Shown here: positions 59,561 through 64,000 of the stretch, piece by piece
Layout: each line of letters begins with the position of its first letter
How positions within the stretch are numbered: position 1 is the stretch's first letter
Assembly (NCBI GenBank): GCA_001939145.1
Contig: LSRX01000484.1
Span: forward strand, 103,670-167,669
DNA from: Symbiodinium microadriaticum
Lineage: Eukaryota > Sar > Dinophyceae > Suessiales > Symbiodiniaceae
Direction: 5' to 3'
DNA length: 64,000 bases
The notes under the pieces: model-generated
Told to the model about the DNA's origin: nothing
Database searches by the model: none
What the model saw: the letters and a program-made list of their open reading frames with translations, nothing else
Position numbers and translations under genes: made by a program

Positions 59561-62500
59561 AGTCTCTCTCGCTCTCCTCTCTGTCCCTCTCTCTTTTTCT
59601 TTGTTTCTTTCGTTCTCACTCTCTGTCCCTATATTAGTCTATCCTTATGGATGCACACCGCAGCTGAGAAGTATCCCAACTATTTGCTGTTATTACTTCC
59701 ATAGCAAACTTTGTGCACAGAATCCTCTCTGCCGAGGATCCACCTGCCCTATCCGGACATCCTCACATGCTTTAGGGAGGAGCTGGGGAAGTGCGCGATG
59801 CGAGGCCGGTGATCGGGTTGGGTCTTCGACCTTTGGAGGTCGAGGTTGGAGGTTTGGGTGTAGGCCTTGGCTTTATGGCTTGGAGGCTTGGGGTTTTGAT
59901 TGAGCGTATATGACGGCCGGATTCAGTTTTCAGTTGTCTGCTTGTCGTCTGAACTTCACCTTGTATGCATTGTTGTGTTTCCGAGAGGGTGTGTGTTTTT
60001 GTGCGCGCGTGCGCGCGTGCGCGCGTGCACATGTGCGTGCTTGTGTGCCTCCACGTGGGTGCGTGCGCGTGCCTGTCTGCGAGTTTGAGTGGGTGAGTGA
60101 GTGAGTGAGTGAGTGAGTGTGTGTGTGTGTGTGTGTTTGTTTGTTTGTGGGTGTGTGTGTGTGTGTGGCAGACAAGTACTAAAGCCCTGCGCTCTACCTC
60201 CCAACAAGCCCAACACATGCCCTGAACCTCAAGAGCTCAAGCTAATGACCAAAAATATATAGGTTGACTCCTGAACTCTTCTGTCCGCAGGATGGGCAGC
60301 CCGGCCAGCAGCACCCGGGCTTTGGTAATTACAACAAATCTGCCACTTTCAGTTGCAATGACCAGTGAGTGATGAGTAAGACAGTAGGATCATCCCGCTG
60401 TTGTCATTCTTTCATTACCTCCTTGTGCTCTTCTCGCTGTCACTGCCGTTCATACTCCTACTACTACTGCTGCTGTTGTTGTTGTTGTCGTCGTCGTCGT
60501 CGTGGTGGTGGTGGTGGTTGTTGTTTGTGTTGGGGCCGTGAGTTCAGGGCTTAGGGCTTCGGGCTTGGGGTTTGGGTTAGGGTTTGTGCTTAGGGACCTT
60601 AGGGTTTAGGGGATTTGCGACGCAGAACGCTGGAAGCTTCCCCTCGACTCAGGGGCCCTCGAACCACATGCCTCGCCCGGAGTGTCCGAGCGTGAGAGCC
60701 GAAACTCGCGGCCTGAACTTCAAGAACTTCACCCTAAACCTAAACTCAAAATCGGAAGCTTCGTTGCCATCATTAGAACAGCGGCAGCCGTGTGGAAATC
60801 ATCGCCGCCAAAGGCTATGGCTGCAACGGACGGGCCCTTGCCCGAAAGGGACGAGGCAGGGTTCTGGGGTGTTGAGGGCTTTCGAAGAGTGTTGCGTTGA
60901 GGCTTCGAGACGGTTTGGTGTTTAGGCATCAAGTTGGTTGAGGGTTTAAGGGCTCAGAAGAGTTCCGGGCGAACGAAGCCTGCTGCAAAAAGGGCTCAGA
61001 AGAGTTTTGGGATTTGGGTTCAGGCTTCAAGGCATTTATGATTTAAGGCTTACGGGCCGGGCTCAAGCCCTGCCAGGGTGTGGCTGTACGGCTTTCGGTC
61101 TACCTCCTTTCCCCTCAACCCCACTCCTCCCCCCTCCCTCCAGGCTAAAGTCATCGAAATGCGGCCGCACAAGTCCAAACACTAGTTGATATTGGGCTGA
61201 CATCGACCCCCCGCGACCGCCCTCCATCAAAGATCAAAGCCACTTAAACAGTCGCAGGTGTGCCCCCCGTCCTTGTGAGCTGCCCTATATCCTATATGCT
61301 CCTTAAACCCTGAACCCCTCCCCTCGACTGAACCTCGCAGCCCTATCCTCTTCGAGGAGCTGGACTCCGTGGTAGAGGATTCCGACTCCGATGTCTCAGA
61401 GGGTTCTGTGCCTGGTGACCTCTCAGGCCACGTTTGTGTTCCGGTGTCGCACGTGGACTTCGGTTTGGCGCCGTCAGTAGGATTCTTGCTCTATGTACTC
61501 GCACGCAGAAGATTTGGGCCTGCAGAAGCCGGTCTGTTCCGTATAGTTCACCGTCAAAGGACAGCCACAGCACCAAATCAAGCACTTAGCCCTAGACCCC
61601 CAGCCCCAAACCCAGAGACCCTTCCGCAATAAAGCCCCTGACTAACCTTTATAGTACTTCATGAGTCCCCAGATCCGGGGCTACCCTGCCGACTCAGCAT
61701 CAACAGCCTCGCCTGGCCTGTTCGAGTGTGAGCGCCGAAACTACAGACCCTTGACCCTTAGCAGAAGGCTTCTTTATACCCTAAGAAATTGGCCCTAAAT
61801 CCTATACCCGAACTTGGCCCTCAATCCTTTTTCCCTAAGCCCTAAACCCTAAACCCTATGCCCTAAGCCCCAAACAACCCTCAACCCTCAACCCTAAATC
61901 CCTAAATCCTTAAACCCTATCCCCTCGTACCTGCCATGCCTGCTCTGGGATTCTGTGAGTCGAAACCCTAAAACCCTAAAACCCTAAACCCTAAAGGCAA
62001 AAAACACCCTAAGCCCTAAACCCTAAAGGCAAAAAACACCCTAAGCCCTAAACCCTAAAGGCAAAAACCACCCTAAGCGCTAAACCCTAAAGGCAAAAAA
62101 CACCCTAAGCCCTAAACCCTAAAGGCAAAAAGCACCCTAAGCTCTAAACCCTAAAGGCAAAAAACACCCTAAGCCCAAAACAACCCCCCTGTAGCCATCC
62201 AAACAAGACCGCAGGCGACGAGGACCAGCCGGAGGCAGAGCCGAGCCTGGGCGGCCACTGGGAGCTGAGCCCTGGCTGGGAAAGCTTTTTTTTAGAGCCA
62301 GGGTTTATAGAGGGTTTAGGGTTTAGGGGTTTTTGATTTTTTTTCGGATGTTTTAGAGTTTAGGGTTGAAGGTTATACGTATACGGTGTTTATGGGGTCT
62401 CAGAGGGTGTTATGACGATGTTGAAGGTTTTCGTTACTCCTTCAAAGGGTCTTTTTCAATGCGGGGCGGGTGGGCCTTCGTAAAGATCGCGGGAACTCTA

Positions 62501-63698
62501 ATCTAGCCGCCAGGAGCCCATATTCGTGGCGTTTATTGGAAGTAGGGAACTGAGGCTTAAGGGGGGAGGGGTGGAGGCTTAAAGGTTTGGATTTATCATG
62601 GGTTTGGTTTGGGTTTATGGTTTAACTTGGGGAAAAGTTAAGCGTAAGGTTCAGGTCCGTGCAACCGAAGCGCTTAAGACCTTTGAGACATGTTTCTTGC
62701 TGTTGTTTTCGATGATCATGCTAGGTTAAGGGGACCTTTGATTTCTTTCGGAGGGTTTCCTCTGGAGAGCTTGCAAGTCAGGACGGGGAAGAGCAGGACT
62801 TTCAGCCCCGTAGTGTTTCTGGCGTGTTCCCGGGCAGTGCGACCTGGGCAGCCAAGCGGGTGGCAAATAACCGTAACCGTACGCCCGGCCAAGCCCCAAA
62901 ACCCTGCACAAATCCCTCATACAACCCGGTGAGGAACAAAATCTTGAAACCTAAAAACACTGGAGCCAACACCCTTGCACAGTCCTCATAAGGCTGTTGA
63001 AGCCCTCGTATGTTTAAATGCATATAGTCCTTGTAAGGCGTCCACTCTCCTTACATATTCCAATCTTTAGCAGACTTCTACAGTCTAAAGCCCTTATGGA
63101 GACCTAAAGCCAGGAGGTGGACCGCTCTGGAAGTCTTCGTCCTGGGCTGGAGGCAATGCAATGTGGGGTTGCCTAGGCCCAAAACCCTCCATAGCCGTGC
63201 GCCAAGCTCGTTCACTCTTGCCTATGAAGTGTATGTTACCGGCATTATGTATGACCGCAGAAGACTAAAAAAAGAAAACTTAGATGAGGACCAGGCATTA
63301 ATCGCATGAAGAACAAGGGTGTCAACGCAGGAGCCATTCATCGGTCCAAATGACAGCGAAACAAACACAAAGCATCGCCTATTCAATGTAACACTTCTTC
63401 ACTTCCGCATTCCGGAACAGCCCGGCTTCCAAGAGCAGTCGCACTACGAAGTTGTGTGCGTGCACCATACTTACTGCATGATGCATTCGCTGGCCGCCGC
63501 ACCCTGTTGCAGACTCCCAAGAAGTAACATTTTCCCTGGCCATGAAGTTCTTAACCCTGAGCCCTAGACCGCTCAACATCGAAACATCCGAGCCCACCAG
63601 ATCGAACGTGTCCCGGCCCATCCTTCTCCACAGCAAGCTGCGGGAGATCTGTCTCGAAGCGGATGTTCGCAACCAGGCGACGAAGCCGGGATGCGTCA
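48249..63698 (+). CDS. VPS13/chorein-like lipid-transfer protein, fragmentary and partial at right edge
   Basis: VPS13 proteins are long rod-like lipid channels at organelle contacts. Three stretches fit the N-terminal chorein region. Exon 48249-48333 reads IHIQKASLKPEAFAQLHLPV then TVTGGLIE, matching the family's signature for a channel strand followed by Leu-Pro-Val/Gly. Exon 52962-53045 reads DMNVHNVMVQFEDHEG, the family's V..V..R/QYED strand, and joins in phase to 53246 to about 53400 (TRWSVYAEPYA). Exon 58181-58259 reads WVYAAHRALVSLGRRPNFIY then LNLVRK, and in phase continues at 58485 (ASYRHKHRSLITEVLERSLG), fitting the WWRYA...YI.LY..K...LE..L.. block. Possible further exons: about 57326-57410, 56158-56229, 61356-61410, 62215-62283 and 63580-63698 (ILLHSKLREICLEADVRNQ). 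The start is not found, many exons are missing and the gene runs off the window. Confidence 0.55.
48655..48712. repeat. GA microsatellite
   Basis: GAGAGA with GGGAGA interruptions, intronic. Confidence 0.9.
52072..52319. repeat. 46-bp direct repeat bracketing a GGGGCTCTGG-rich tract
   Basis: Bases 52072-52117 recur at 52274-52319, identical over CAGAATCCCTTCAGCTGCAG and onward. Between them GGGG(G)CTCTGG and GGGGGCTGTGG units repeat imperfectly, giving a Gly/Leu/Trp-rich spurious translation. Confidence 0.85.
55286..55340. repeat. Dispersed intronic motif, family B (representative copy)
   Basis: A motif of about 50 bp containing CTCGCTTGTGGGCATTGATC and CCATGCGAGAGGGAAAAAAA. Copies lie at about 36236-36290, 36307-36360, 43423-43460 and here. 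Two of them (36228-36290 and 55277-55340) share further upstream sequence. The ends CTCGC and GCGAG could pair as a small hairpin. Confidence 0.75.
56158..56229 (+). CDS. Exon candidate inside the VPS13-like region
   Basis: A GCAG|G acceptor, then DDPSASASRAVDIESQLFGS followed by DSSQ, then a GT donor. Phase 0 at both ends. An acidic, serine-rich linker-like segment; it lies between the two VPS13-like blocks but has no family match of its own. Confidence 0.35.
56797..56893. repeat. CTG/CTA triplet repeats
   Basis: Runs of GCTGCT, ACTACT and CTTCTT triplets and a short TACTAG run. Serine-rich minus-strand translation is an artefact. Confidence 0.9.
57467..57494. repeat. (TA)n microsatellite
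   Basis: A short pure TA run directly preceded by a GTGTGT stretch. Confidence 0.9.
59340..59620. repeat. (CTCTGT)n / (CT)n microsatellite
   Basis: About 280 bp of TCTCTG hexamer-like and pure CT repeat. Both strands stay open across it (Ser/Leu or Arg/Glu), with no biological meaning. Confidence 0.92.
59998..60168. repeat. GTGCGC, GAGT and GT repeat block
   Basis: A GCGCGTGC-rich alternating purine-pyrimidine tract (Z-DNA type), then (GAGT)n near 60090-60118, then (GT)n to about 60168. Confidence 0.9.
60462..60522. repeat. CTG/GTC/GTG triplet repeats
   Basis: Successive short CTA, CTG, TTG, TCG and GTG triplet blocks. Confidence 0.88.
61989..62180. repeat. 32-bp minisatellite, six copies
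   Basis: Six head-to-tail 32-bp units begin at 61989, 62021, 62053, 62085, 62117 and 62149. Each starts CCCTAAAGGCAAAAA and contains CACCCTAAG. Copies 3, 5 and 6 carry one to three substitutions. The unit itself consists of telomere-type heptamers plus a GGCAAAAA spacer. Non-coding. Confidence 0.93.
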
Positions 63699-63807
63699 GG
63701 TACAGTGCGGTTTCGCAGGGCACAGGCTTAAGGGCATCGTGTGCTGGGGTTGTCGAAGTGGTCACGGGAGGGACTGGGAGTACAGAGTTTAGGGGAGTTC
63801 TAAGTGA

Positions 63808-63809
<2 letters not shown>

Positions 63810-63876
<67 letters not shown>

Positions 63877-63960
63877 GGTAGTGGTGGTCGTGGTAGTAGT
63901 TGTAGTAGCAGTAGTACTAGTAGCAGCAGCAGCAGCAGCAATAGGAGGAGCAGCGGCAGC
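63810..63960. repeat. (CAG)n triplet tract
   Basis: About 21 CAG units at 63812-63875, then GTA/GTG and further CAG blocks to the window edge. Confidence 0.92.
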
Positions 63961-64000
63961 ACTAGCATCACTAGCAGCAGTACGTAGCACTAGCAAAGCA

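Noticed and set aside
59244-59903. Ser/Leu-rich protein of about 220 residues
   Set aside because: It is the translation of a CT microsatellite; both strands are open there because of the repeat.
61989-62180. CRISPR-like array
   Set aside because: Units are contiguous without unique spacers, consist of telomere-type words, and lie in a eukaryotic intron. It is a minisatellite.
1-64000. tRNA, rRNA, spliced-leader or snRNA genes
   Set aside because: I looked for B-box-like GGTTCGA contexts and the conserved spliced-leader core and saw no convincing candidate by eye. A covariance-model scan would be needed to exclude them.

Overview
The window looks like nuclear DNA of a dinoflagellate. Every gene I can assemble runs on the plus strand. 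Each is cut into many very short exons, and introns make up most of the sequence. In the two genes modelled fully, every acceptor is AG followed by an exonic G, while donors are GT, GC or GA in roughly equal use. Introns and spacers are littered with degenerate telomere-type units (CCCTAAA / TTTAGGG). Related genes lie in tandem in the same direction. The species cannot be named from the sequence.

Layout. From 1 to about 8.5 kb there are weak coding traces, one longer open frame (4449-5220) and a 300-bp near-perfect palindrome (5221-5520). Two tandem isocitrate lyase genes follow: copy 1 at 8535-14173 (14 exons) and copy 2 at 23108-29375 (15 exons). Both rebuild to 1635 nt (544 residues plus stop), with identical exon lengths apart from one intron present only in copy 2. 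The 9-kb spacer between them holds a decayed LINE reverse-transcriptase tail (19649-20030) and several exon-like segments I cannot assign. From 30564 to about 42459 there is a beta-catenin-like protein 1 (CTNNBL1) gene with 27 recognisable exons, lacking only unrecognised N- and C-terminal ends. A multi-pass membrane protein with a voltage-sensor-like layout is at about 44499-47151. From 48249 to the right edge there is a fragmentary VPS13/chorein-like lipid-transfer protein gene that continues beyond the window.

Functions. Isocitrate lyase is the glyoxylate-shunt enzyme. CTNNBL1 is an armadillo-repeat partner of the Prp19/CDC5L spliceosomal complex. VPS13 is a bridge-type lipid transporter at membrane contact sites. 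They share no pathway; what links them is the splicing style and the repeat families in their introns.

The most notable signals are five. Donor dinucleotides differ between the two isocitrate lyase copies at 8 of 13 shared introns. One intron is present in only one copy. The palindrome encodes the same peptide on both strands. Two short dispersed repeat families recur in introns of the right half. Three single N bases are each flanked by exact 34-50 bp duplications, which points to contig-joining artefacts.
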